Below are positions 18,784 through 26,505 of a stretch of DNA of 64,000 nucleotides, piece by piece. The DNA comes from Siccirubricoccus phaeus. GTDB lineage: Bacteria; Pseudomonadota; Alphaproteobacteria; Acetobacterales; Acetobacteraceae. Location: assembly GCF_008360935.1 (NCBI RefSeq), contig NZ_SRXO01000002.1, positions 1-64,000 on the forward strand. The letters are read 5' to 3'. The notes beneath the pieces were generated by a model, which was not told the DNA's origin, searched no databases, and saw only the letters and a list, made by a program, of their open reading frames with translations. The number at the start of each line of letters is the position of its first letter. Within the stretch, counting starts at the first letter, position 1. A program made the translations under genes and the position numbers.

Positions 18784-21239
18784 CACACCAAGCTCAGCTC
18801 TGTTCTTGTTTCAAACCCACTCCGGGTCGCCACTCCGGCCCAAAGATCAAACACGGAGCCTATATCCACAGCAATGCCACCCTGATCACGCACGAGTTGG
18901 CAGTATCGCTTTGCCGCAAGACCTGCCCCGACAAGGAACAGTTCGCCGGGCTCACGTACTTTCAAGTCGCGCACGATCTCATTGTAGACGTCGGGAACAT
19001 GCCGGCGGACGCTATCCCCCATCCACCGAGCCTCGCCCGGAATTTGGATCAGTCTTGCGTCCGGCCGGGAATACTTATGGCGGAAGCCATGGAGGATATT
19101 GCGGGACGTGATGAGCGACACGCTAGCACATTTCGCTATCAACCGGTCGAGAACGCCGTCATTAAGCAATCTGAAATGCAGGTCGCCGATAAATTTGTCT
19201 TTCCCGGTGGTTATTCCTTCCTTATCAAGTAGGATGGAGTTGGTAGCATGCTGAAGATCCCTGGATTGCGGATCCGGCACGCCCACAATGTCGCACGATC
19301 GGATAGCAGCTTCCAAATCGCTTAGGAAAGCACCGTAGTCGCCGACTTCGATCTCCGCGCCGAAGCAAACTTTAAGGGAACGATTCAGCCAAACCGGGGG
19401 ATAAAAGTTTGGGTATGCCAGGGCACGGATTTCGGCGTGGCTCACCCTAACTACCGACAAAGGCTTCCGCGTCAGCACGCTCTCTTCGATTCTCCTTAGA
19501 ATCGAGTCGTTCGTGGGCATCCTCATTTCACGAGGATGCGCCTGTACTGCTGTGCTCACATAAGCCTTGAGGTGGTCGAGGTTTTCGAGGTCGTCGATCT
19601 CAAAGGCTTCGAGTTTGGGTAGCGCGTCCGACGGGGCCGAGGTGAGTCGTGGAACGCCATCCACGCCGATCTCGAAGCGGTACTCATACCCACCCACGCG
19701 CAGTGTCATACCGCTCATCACAGTCCCCTCCACACCTGTGAGCTGAGCCAGTGTGGCTTCGGGCGATGCCAGTAGATAGCACCACCAATCTGAATTGCTG
19801 GCCTGCGCTAACACGCGGAATCCGGCGGCAGCGGCAAGGCGTTTGAATTCTTCTTCGGTCCATTGCTGATAGCAGTCTTCCGGCAAATTGCGCGAAGCGG
19901 CTGTGAGAGGGCGCATGCTCACAACGATCGCCGAGGAGGGCTCCGTCAACTCGGCCGCAGCCTTGAGAACACCCAAAGGGTCGGGCACGCGCTCGAGGAT
20001 GCCCGACAGATGAAGTATGCGGCGCTGGCTATTCCCGTCGGGTAACACAAGCTGCCAATTCTGCGAAAGCGGCCGGAACGCCTGGTCAGGAGCCAAACGT
20101 TGGAGAGTAGGAAGAAAATACGGGTAATCGACGGTCGTAAAATCTAGCCCTTCCAGCAACGGATGCGGTGTGGCGCGCGCCGCCCACAAACCGAGGCCCC
20201 AGCCGACCTCGATGCATGACGCAGCCTGACCGCGTGCCAGCAGCCGTATCATGTCAGCAGCATGGGAATTCGGTTTGACGCTCAACTTTTTTTGAAACGG
20301 CGCCACAAAATGCCGCACCCGGGTACGGTCGGTGACGCCCACATCAGCCTCGTTGTCGCGGATCATGGACCGTAGTGAGAGTGGCTGACTGGCGACCCGG
20401 CCAGTGCTCTTGCTCCTTGCTCTGGCTCGAACGGATGATGCCGGTGCGAGGGTAGCTCGCATTGCCTCTTGCAGCCGTTCGGCGATACATATCTCAAAAG
20501 CCGGCTTATAGTGGCCGAGATCCTGGATCGAATTTTCCAATCCGGCATTGAGTACGTAAGGTGTCGGATCGAAGGCGTTGCAACCAGCCTCGACCGCTGC
20601 GGCTTCCATCGCCTCGATGATCAGCCTGCGTTGCGGCACTGATTTTCCCTGGTAGTCTGTGTTGAAGTGGGACACAAAAAGAACGGGCTTTCTCAAAAAA
20701 CGCCTTATACGCTTGATGTCCGATAAAATTTCTTCAAAGGATTGATCTTCGACCTTCAGATTATTAACGACCTCCCTTTGAACATCATTGGCAGATTCAA
20801 AATTATACTGCGACATAATATTCCTGCCGTGTCTAACCAGGGGCAGCCACCAATTCTTTTGTGTCTTATCGTCAGACACAAGAAGCTCTCGGGTTCTGTT
20901 AATTTGCAGATAGACAGACTTAAAGAGCAATTTACGGATGGATGACACTTCGACGACGAACAGGTCTGTCGTCGCAAATTGGTCATGAAAATCCGCGATA
21001 TCGTTATGTTCCGGAACTCGCCAATTGTCCGGAATATTCAAAAATGGCCGCAACCTCGACGGTACGGGGCGGGATCCCGTGATCAGCTCGAATTGTTGGA
21101 ATATTTCCGACGTGTAGTGTGCAAAGCCAAATATATTACCCTGATGCATTTCTGCAGCTTTTCTTTGATGCAGAATCGAGCAGGGCGTGTGTACGCGGCA
21201 GCTTCCAAACACTGTGATGGTTGGTTGCTTGAAGTCCAT
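18783..21239 (-). CDS. Three-domain protein: SGNH-like, methyltransferase-like, GT-D-like
   Basis: This 818-residue protein has an AAAGGAGA ribosome site before its ATG. Residues about 8-260 carry FGSCRV (residues 11-16) and a late DLGHY segment, as in SGNH/GSC-type sugar-modification domains. Residues about 320-480 contain CIEVGWGLGLWAA and an ILHLSGILERVPDPLGVL segment, resembling a class I methyltransferase. From about 570 to the end, VVRVSHAEIRALA, LITSRNIL and GELFLVGAGLAAKRYC…DIGSVFDLWAG resemble the GT-D glycosyltransferase fold (DUF1792 type). It would act on a surface glycan. Domain calls are by eye; the fusion itself is clear from one uninterrupted frame. Confidence 0.72.
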   Translation of the reverse strand: MDFKQPTITVFGSCRVHTPCSILHQRKAAEMHQGNIFGFAHYTSEIFQQFELITGSRPVPSRLRPFLNIPDNWRVPEHNDIADFHDQFATTDLFVVEVSSIRKLLFKSVYLQINRTRELLVSDDKTQKNWWLPLVRHGRNIMSQYNFESANDVQREVVNNLKVEDQSFEEILSDIKRIRRFLRKPVLFVSHFNTDYQGKSVPQRRLIIEAMEAAAVEAGCNAFDPTPYVLNAGLENSIQDLGHYKPAFEICIAERLQEAMRATLAPASSVRARARSKSTGRVASQPLSLRSMIRDNEADVGVTDRTRVRHFVAPFQKKLSVKPNSHAADMIRLLARGQAASCIEVGWGLGLWAARATPHPLLEGLDFTTVDYPYFLPTLQRLAPDQAFRPLSQNWQLVLPDGNSQRRILHLSGILERVPDPLGVLKAAAELTEPSSAIVVSMRPLTAASRNLPEDCYQQWTEEEFKRLAAAAGFRVLAQASNSDWWCYLLASPEATLAQLTGVEGTVMSGMTLRVGGYEYRFEIGVDGVPRLTSAPSDALPKLEAFEIDDLENLDHLKAYVSTAVQAHPREMRMPTNDSILRRIEESVLTRKPLSVVRVSHAEIRALAYPNFYPPVWLNRSLKVCFGAEIEVGDYGAFLSDLEAAIRSCDIVGVPDPQSRDLQHATNSILLDKEGITTGKDKFIGDLHFRLLNDGVLDRLIAKCASVSLITSRNILHGFRHKYSRPDARLIQIPGEARWMGDSVRRHVPDVYNEIVRDLKVREPGELFLVGAGLAAKRYCQLVRDQGGIAVDIGSVFDLWAGVATRSGFETRTELSLV

Positions 21240-21433
21240 TGCGATCTCCTTTGTATTATTTTGTACTAATTGTAGCTGCCGTATACGCCGGCTTGGGCCA
21301 AGGGAAACAGCCTACCCTTAACTTACCGCCGACCCACTGATTGATACCGGAATCCCGCCTTGTGCATCAACCCTTGATCATAACTGTTCGCAGATCGAGT
21401 AGTGCGGTACCCGCCTTCGTTGAACGTGGCAGC

Positions 21434-21793
21434 TCAGATCGAGCGCGCGGAACTCATTCCATTCGGTAAGAAGAACCAAGGCGTTCGCGCCGGCGCGTCG
21501 CCAACTCTGGCCGACAGCGGCGTATTTCCGGCCCCAAGGCCCGGCCTCGAAGGCCGGCAGGGCGGCCTCAGCGGCAGCGGGGCGATGGCGCGGTAGATGT
21601 GTTTCGGCGCAACTGCCACGACCCGGCGGTCCTTCCAGGAGACCAAACCCAGGCAGTGGCGCACCGGGTGCACGATGAAGGTCTGCACCGTTGCCTCGGG
21701 GAATACCGCCAGGATTACCTCGGGGAAGCCCCTCAGGCCATCGACAACGGCCAGGAGAAGGTCCTCCGCGCCGCGGTTGCGTAGCTCAAGTAG
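21434..21793 (-). pseudogene. IS256-family transposase fragment (minus strand)
   Basis: [40 protein letters not shown] and LVSWKDRRVVAVAPKHIYRA match the middle of an IS256-family transposase. The same blocks appear in the plus-strand copy at 22,027-23,105. Both ends are missing. Confidence 0.85.
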
Positions 21794-21952
21794 TTCGTGC
21801 ACTCGGCTGGGGTGAAGATTGCGGCGATGCGATCGATGGCGCCCAGAGGCCATCGAAGGGGCGTTCAGCGGCCTTGCGCAGCATCGCCTTCAGCTTGGCG
21901 AACGCCTGCTCGATGGGGTTGAACTCGGGGCTGTAGGGCGGAAGGTAGAGCT
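21794..21952 (-). pseudogene. IS630-family transposase, C-terminal fragment
   Basis: On the minus strand the codons read LYLPPYSPEFNPIEQAFAKL and then KAMLRKAAERPFDGLWA. A one-base shift follows, then IDRIAAIFTPAECTNYLSYA. This is the canonical DDE end of an IS630 transposase. It joins the IS256 fragment directly. Its missing N-terminal half could be the fragment at 14,562 on the other strand. Confidence 0.8.
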
Positions 21953-22026
21953 AGCTTGCGCCCACCGCCGGGTCTGTCGGAATTTCCGTGTGTGGTCGGT
22001 CATGCTGGGAAAGAAGGAGTTCCCTC

Positions 22027-23105
22027 ATGGCCGCCGCAAAGCGCCCCGGATCCCGGATGAGATGCTGGACCAGCTGTTGTCTGGTGCCGATGCCAGACTG
22101 CCTTCGACCAGGGCGGGCTGTTGGATCAGCTGAAGAAGGCGCTGGCGGAGCGGGCGCTGAACGCTGAGATGGACCATCACCTGGCGGGTGAAGCCGGCGT
22201 CGGGAACAGCCGGAACGGCTATGGCCGCAAGAGCGTGGTCACCGACACCGGCCGGATCGGGCTGGAGGTGCCGCGGGACCGCCAGGGCAGCTTCGCCCCC
22301 CCAGTTGATTGCCAAGTACCAGCGGCGCTTTCCCGGTTTCGACGAGAAGATCGTGTCGATGTACGCCCGCGGCATGAGCACCCGCGATCTCCGGCCATCT
22401 GCTGGAGCTCTACGGCATTGAGGTCTCGCCGGACCTGGTCAGCGCCGTCACCGACGCGGTGCTGGAGGAGATCGCCACCTGGCAGGCCCGGCCGCTGGAG
22501 CCGGTCTATCCCTTGGTCTTCTTCGACGCCCTGCGGGTGAAGATCAGGGACGAGGGCCTGGTCCGCAACAAGGCGGTGCACATCGCGCTCGGCGTCCGGG
22601 CCGACGGCACCAAGGAAATCCTTGGCCTTTGGCTCGAGCAGAACGAGGGCGCCAAGTTCTGGCTGCGGGTGATGAACGAGCTCCGCAACCGCGGCGTCGA
22701 GGATGTCCTCCTGGCGGTGGTGGACGGCCTGAAGGGCTTTCATGAGGCGATCCTGGCGGTGTTCCCTGAGGCCACGGTGCAGACGTGCATCGTGCACCTG
22801 CTGCACCACAGCTTGGACTTTGTCTCCTGGAAGGACCGCCGGGCCGTGGCGGCGGCGCTGAAGGACATCTACCGCGCCATCGACCCCGCCGCAGCGGAAG
22901 CCGCTCTGGCAGCCTTCGAGGCCGGCCCCTGGGGCCGGAAAACGCTGCCATCGGCCAGAGCTGGCGGCGCGCCTGGGCGAGGTAGTGCCGTTCTACGCCT
23001 TCCCGGCCGAGGTCCGTCGTGTCCTCTACACGACGAACGCGATCGAGGCATTGAATGCCAAGCCGCGCAGCGCCGTCCGCAGCCGAAGGCACCAAGGGCC
23101 TATAA
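22027..23105 (+). pseudogene. IS256-family transposase, frameshifted and 3' truncated
   Basis: The frame opens MAAAKRPGS at 22,027 and shifts early to [20 protein letters not shown]. It shifts again near [20 protein letters not shown], then runs long from 22,459 as [40 protein letters not shown] and [20 protein letters not shown]. The end, [18 protein letters not shown], is in a third frame. The last residues are lost where the right flanking repeat begins. It is an inactive mutator-type transposase. Confidence 0.88.
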
Positions 23106-23110
23106 ACGCC

Positions 23111-23405
23111 GCTTTGGTATCTGCTGCCGCTCAGCGAGGAGGCGCCGACCCTCAATCGCCGAGAGGCACCACCTACCGATGGCGAGGGGCGACCATACCC
23201 GCTCCGCGAAGACGAGCGAGTTGGTCAGTACATCTTCATTTTCGTGGTCCTGGATGCGCCAAAGACTGCGCTGCCCGCACCCTTACCTGACGCTGGCTCA
23301 CCCATCCGGGCGGAACTCTTGAATACGCTGGCGGAGCGCATCCTGGTCCCTCAAGGCAAACGCGCAACCGGCCGGATCACACTCTTTCTAAAGCATGCCC
23401 GATAG
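23111..23405 (+). pseudogene. 3' stub of the gene homologous to 6909-7712
   Basis: The DNA matches the last ~100 codons of the 267-residue gene, ending in the same CATGCCCG(A/G)TAG. Three small gaps relative to the left copy, one at a run equivalent to the ALPTDGEG region, break or alter the frame. It has no start and adjoins IS256 debris. Confidence 0.8.
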
Positions 23406-23483
23406 CGCCCTATCCGACGGTGTCCCAGCTGATCCAGGCCCACGGGGCGCTAACGGGGCGGTATCGCATTTGCAGTTCGGCGA
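23111..23483. repeat. Right copy of the ~380-bp flanking direct repeat
   Basis: This segment repeats 7,406-7,790 with scattered mismatches and several small gaps. It contains a gapped 3' part of the gene otherwise intact at 6909 (to about 23,405) and the true C-terminus of the metallopeptidase gene. The divergence means the copies are not a fresh duplication. The upstream boundary is the broken end of an IS256 transposase. Confidence 0.9.
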
Positions 23484-24471
23484 GGCGCGCCAGCTCATCG
23501 TCGATTTGATCGATGTACTCGTCGGTGTAGCTATCCAGGTCCATCAGCCCAAGTTTGACGAGCACACCAATCATCTCGTCCATGCGCTTGTCGAGCAGTT
23601 CAAGAAAGAGCCGTTGGTCGAATTCAACCTTCCGGCGAAAGATCGCAAACAGCATATCCTTCAGATAATAAGCCCGAACCATCGGCGCCGGATGAGAGGA
23701 TACTTTACGGATTTTCCGCCGGACGCCCTGCACATAGGAGAAGAAAGCGAACGCCGCGGTGACGAGAATGGCCAGCGTATGCTCCAGATGCCGCCCGTCG
23801 GCTCTGGCGAAGACCGCGGCCACCCGCTCACTCTTACCGCATTCCTCCACCAGCTCCTCGATGAAGCGCGCAATAAGGGTGTTGGCGACACCGTCCGCCT
23901 CATATTCCCAGGCTTGGCGCCGCTCCGCTATCTCCGCGGGCACAATGGCCCGCTCCAAGAGCTCTGCGACGCGATGCTTCCCCTCCAGCACGGCACGCGC
24001 CTCTACATGGCCGCTGACGATATGTCCCAGCTCATGATAGGCAATGATGCTGGAGCACGCATCGGCGATCGTGCCGGCGGCAAAAGCGCGAATCCCGTTC
24101 AGGGCGATATGCCAAGTCTGTCGGCGGTCGAAGTTCGATGGATCGACAACGGCCGGAAGTGACATGCGGCTGGCTCTCGTCCCACGGGTGTCGAGAAAGG
24201 GTAGAAACTTGCGGTCGGAAAGAATGCGGTAGAACAAGATCGTCACGAAGAGCGGCACCGACGCATTGATTTCGATCCGGAAGGCCGCAGCATCCATGCC
24301 GGCATAGGCGTTAAAGCTGCCGTCGTTTATGTATCGGAACTCAATCGGCTTGCGGCCTTGGCCGTAACCTTCCCTCAACGAGCGCGCAACTGATCTGACG
24401 CGCGACTGAAGATGTTGATATTCCCGCCGCAGCCCCTCGTCGCTGATTGCGCCGATATCGAAGGGTGTCAT
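23410..24471 (-). CDS. HELGH zinc metallopeptidase (gluzincin-type)
   Basis: This 353-residue soluble protein has the zinc site AYHELGHIVSGH (HELGH at 146-150). A second motif, WEYEADGVAN (189-193), supplies the likely third ligand Glu, as in M48/M78 and Lit-like peptidases. A helix with FAFFSYVQGVR follows. The extra GH after the motif and the overall length recall phage-exclusion Lit peptidases, but this is only a resemblance. It is divergent from the small gene at 24,754 and converges on a remnant of the 267-residue gene, its ancestral neighbour. A role in regulation or abortive infection is inference. Confidence 0.72.
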   Translation of the reverse strand: MTPFDIGAISDEGLRREYQHLQSRVRSVARSLREGYGQGRKPIEFRYINDGSFNAYAGMDAAAFRIEINASVPLFVTILFYRILSDRKFLPFLDTRGTRASRMSLPAVVDPSNFDRRQTWHIALNGIRAFAAGTIADACSSIIAYHELGHIVSGHVEARAVLEGKHRVAELLERAIVPAEIAERRQAWEYEADGVANTLIARFIEELVEECGKSERVAAVFARADGRHLEHTLAILVTAAFAFFSYVQGVRRKIRKVSSHPAPMVRAYYLKDMLFAIFRRKVEFDQRLFLELLDKRMDEMIGVLVKLGLMDLDSYTDEYIDQIDDELARLAELQMRYRPVSAPWAWISWDTVG

Positions 24472-24753
24472 CGTTGGAATATCCCCGCAGGTTGACCGGG
24501 ATACGACGAATATCGGCGGAAGGCATCGGGAGGTGTCGATGATCGCGCTGGCTCCCGTCCTTTCGCAGCACAGGCCAAATCCAGCCTGATGTCGATGCGC
24601 CTACCAGACGCCGTCGCCCGATCAATGGCCGGCCCGCTCCATTCAGGCTGCCGTGCAGCCCTCCCGTGTTGACCATGACGCGGGCGCCGTTGCGCCTGGT
24701 TCTTTCCGCGCATCGGCTGGATTGGCCAGCCGCTAAAGCGAAAGGAAAAGACC

Positions 24754-24993
24754 ATGACCACCACGAAATCAGACCGTCCACTGTTCCGCGTAACATTCTC
24801 CCGTATCACCGGCAAAGATGCGAGCGGCAACGATCAGCTTGCCCGCCCCAAAGAGATCGGTGCCGTCTGGGCAAGGAAGGGTGACAAGGCCGGCGGGGTC
24901 ATCTCGCTAGACCTGATCCCCATCGAGCTCACCCAACGCCAAGGAGTGCTGTTTCTCGTCCCCGTCGTCAGCGGAGATGCGGACCCAGCGTAG
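24754..24993 (+). CDS. Small unrecognised protein of the element
   Basis: This 79-residue protein starts at an ATG preceded by AAAGGAAAAG, a good ribosome site. The composition is balanced and the sequence looks like a small beta-rich fold (LFRVTFSRITGKD, EIGAVWARKGDKAGG, VLFLVPV). It is divergent from the metallopeptidase gene over about 280 bp that must hold both promoters. Similar small proteins are common in alphaproteobacterial mobile elements, but I do not know a function. Confidence 0.65.
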   Translation: MTTTKSDRPLFRVTFSRITGKDASGNDQLARPKEIGAVWARKGDKAGGVISLDLIPIELTQRQGVLFLVPVVSGDADPA

Positions 24994-25179
24994 GGCGATA
25001 GCGCCACTACAGCGGTGCTGGATGCCATCTCCCCGATAGGGGAGGTGGCTACGCCGCTGTCAGGCTGCGGAACCCGCAGATGACCCGCTCCACGTTCGTT
25101 CCGCAGCATCCAGTTGATCATCGATCCCATGCCCGCCATTGGGCGTCTGCTGACAGGGTCGGTCGCGGCGTCCCGATGT

Positions 25180-25530
25180 CTAGATACGGAACTCGTCTCG
25201 CTTTCGCCCCTCGGCTTCCATAGCGGCGAGCCAGCGCGGCAACCGGCCCCGTCCACTCCAGGTCTCGCCGTTGGGTCCACGATGGGTCACGGGGGCGCCT
25301 TTCGTCGAGGGCTTTCGTGACTTGCGGTCCGGGGTGGCTGGCGGCGCTTGGGTCGCCAGGATTTCCTTAACAGACAAACCCGCCGCTTCCGCCTCGCTCT
25401 GCCATTTGGCGAGCATGGTCGCTTTCGCCTCGGCCTGGAGCTCCAAGAGCTTTGCTTCGATCTCGTCCCTTAAGGCGATAAGCTCCTGTGCCGTCCTGCC
25501 ATTGAGATCGATTTTCGGCTTATCGGCCAT
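25180..25530 (-). CDS. H-NS-family nucleoid protein
   Basis: This 116-residue protein has an N-terminal coiled-coil oligomerisation part (AQELIALRDEIEAKLLELQA) and a C-terminal H-NS DNA-binding motif: HRGPNGETWSGRGRLPRWLA. The length fits proteobacterial H-NS-like proteins. GGGAGA lies upstream of the ATG. It would bind AT-rich DNA and probably silences lower-GC cargo of the element, such as the operon starting at 30,093. The upstream region is strongly A-rich, so autoregulation is plausible but inferred. Confidence 0.9.
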   Translation of the reverse strand: MADKPKIDLNGRTAQELIALRDEIEAKLLELQAEAKATMLAKWQSEAEAAGLSVKEILATQAPPATPDRKSRKPSTKGAPVTHRGPNGETWSGRGRLPRWLAAMEAEGRKRDEFRI

Positions 25531-26505
25531 GTCTGTCTCCCATCCTGCACCACCTCCATATCGGCAGTAGGACTACCGTTCAATAGGTGAGAAGAGAGGA
25601 AAAGCCAAAGCCAGCTTCAAGTGGCAAAGTTAAGATATCTACAAACAAAAAATCGAAAGGGTAAATACAAAAAAAAGAAGAACAAATCAAACAAGCAGGT
25701 CTGAAAACCAAACCAGATCAAAGCAAAAAGAACCAAATATGAAAAAGAACGAAAAAGGCTACGTTCCGCAAGATGTGTGCTGTATGACAGCACGGAAGTG
25801 CGATGCGCCTGCGGCGCATCGGCAAGGGGGGGCAATGGCCCCCCCGTTGCATCCCCCGGCTAGAGCGTGCTGTGGATGAAGTCGAAGGAGATGGTTGCCT
25901 TGACGAGTTCGGGGCGACAAAACGTGGGCCGACGACGGTTTGGGGCAGTTGCCATAAGGGCAAGACGACGGAAGCGGAGCCCAAGCGAAGCTACGCACGA
26001 CCCGCGTCAATCGCGGCGTGCAGCTTGGGGCGGTTTCTTCCGCTTGGCTCCATCGTCGCTTGCGCAGCGGCCGCTCGCGGGCCTTTCGGCTGGGAAGCAA
26101 TTTTGCCAGGGCCAACTGGCCCACCCTCCCATTTGAAATGCCAAGTTGGCCGCAGTATGCTCAACAGATTTACCACAAAAGAAAATCGTTGCGCTTAAGG
26201 TCCGGTCGCGGTATATGTGATTTGCTTCCGAGCACCGTTTCGAATTTTTTAAAGTTTAGTGATCGAGTTCAAATGGACCGACCTGGCCGTCAAAGCTTAA
26301 TGATAGCGATTGCAGAACGCCTTAGCAAAGATCATGAAAATCGATTGCTTGGCGACATAACAATGATCTCAAGCTCTGACGCTAGATTCGCGGCGAGATG
26401 CCAGCGCTTACAAGCATCGTTTGATAAGGCAAGAAATAGAAAGGCACTATCTATAATTTATCCCGTTTGCCGGTACTGGACGTTAAAAACTTTAAATCTG
26501 CAAAT
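25531..26505. other. Long largely non-coding region, A-rich then hairpin-rich
   Basis: About 975 bp without a well-supported gene. Positions 25,620-25,757 are extremely A-rich with very few T on the plus strand and repeated AAAAAGAAC-like motifs. A cluster of three perfect hairpins follows at 25,777-25,845. After about 26,160 the DNA becomes AT-rich. A short frame at 26,273-26,509 (MDRPGRQSLMIAIAERLSKD, 78 residues) has protein-like character but no good ribosome site. The region could hold an origin of transfer or replication. Confidence 0.5.
25777..25845. repeat. Cluster of three perfect hairpins
   Basis: Three adjacent inverted repeats occur in 69 bp. At 25,777-25,793 the arms are GTGCTGT/ACAGCAC around 3 nt. 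At 25,801-25,821 they are CGATGCGCC/GGCGCATCG around 3 nt. At 25,826-25,845 they are GGGGGGGC/GCCCCCCC around 4 nt. They lie just downstream of the A-rich tract. The arrangement suits an origin of transfer or a replication/partition site; a strong bidirectional terminator is the simpler alternative. Confidence 0.6.
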
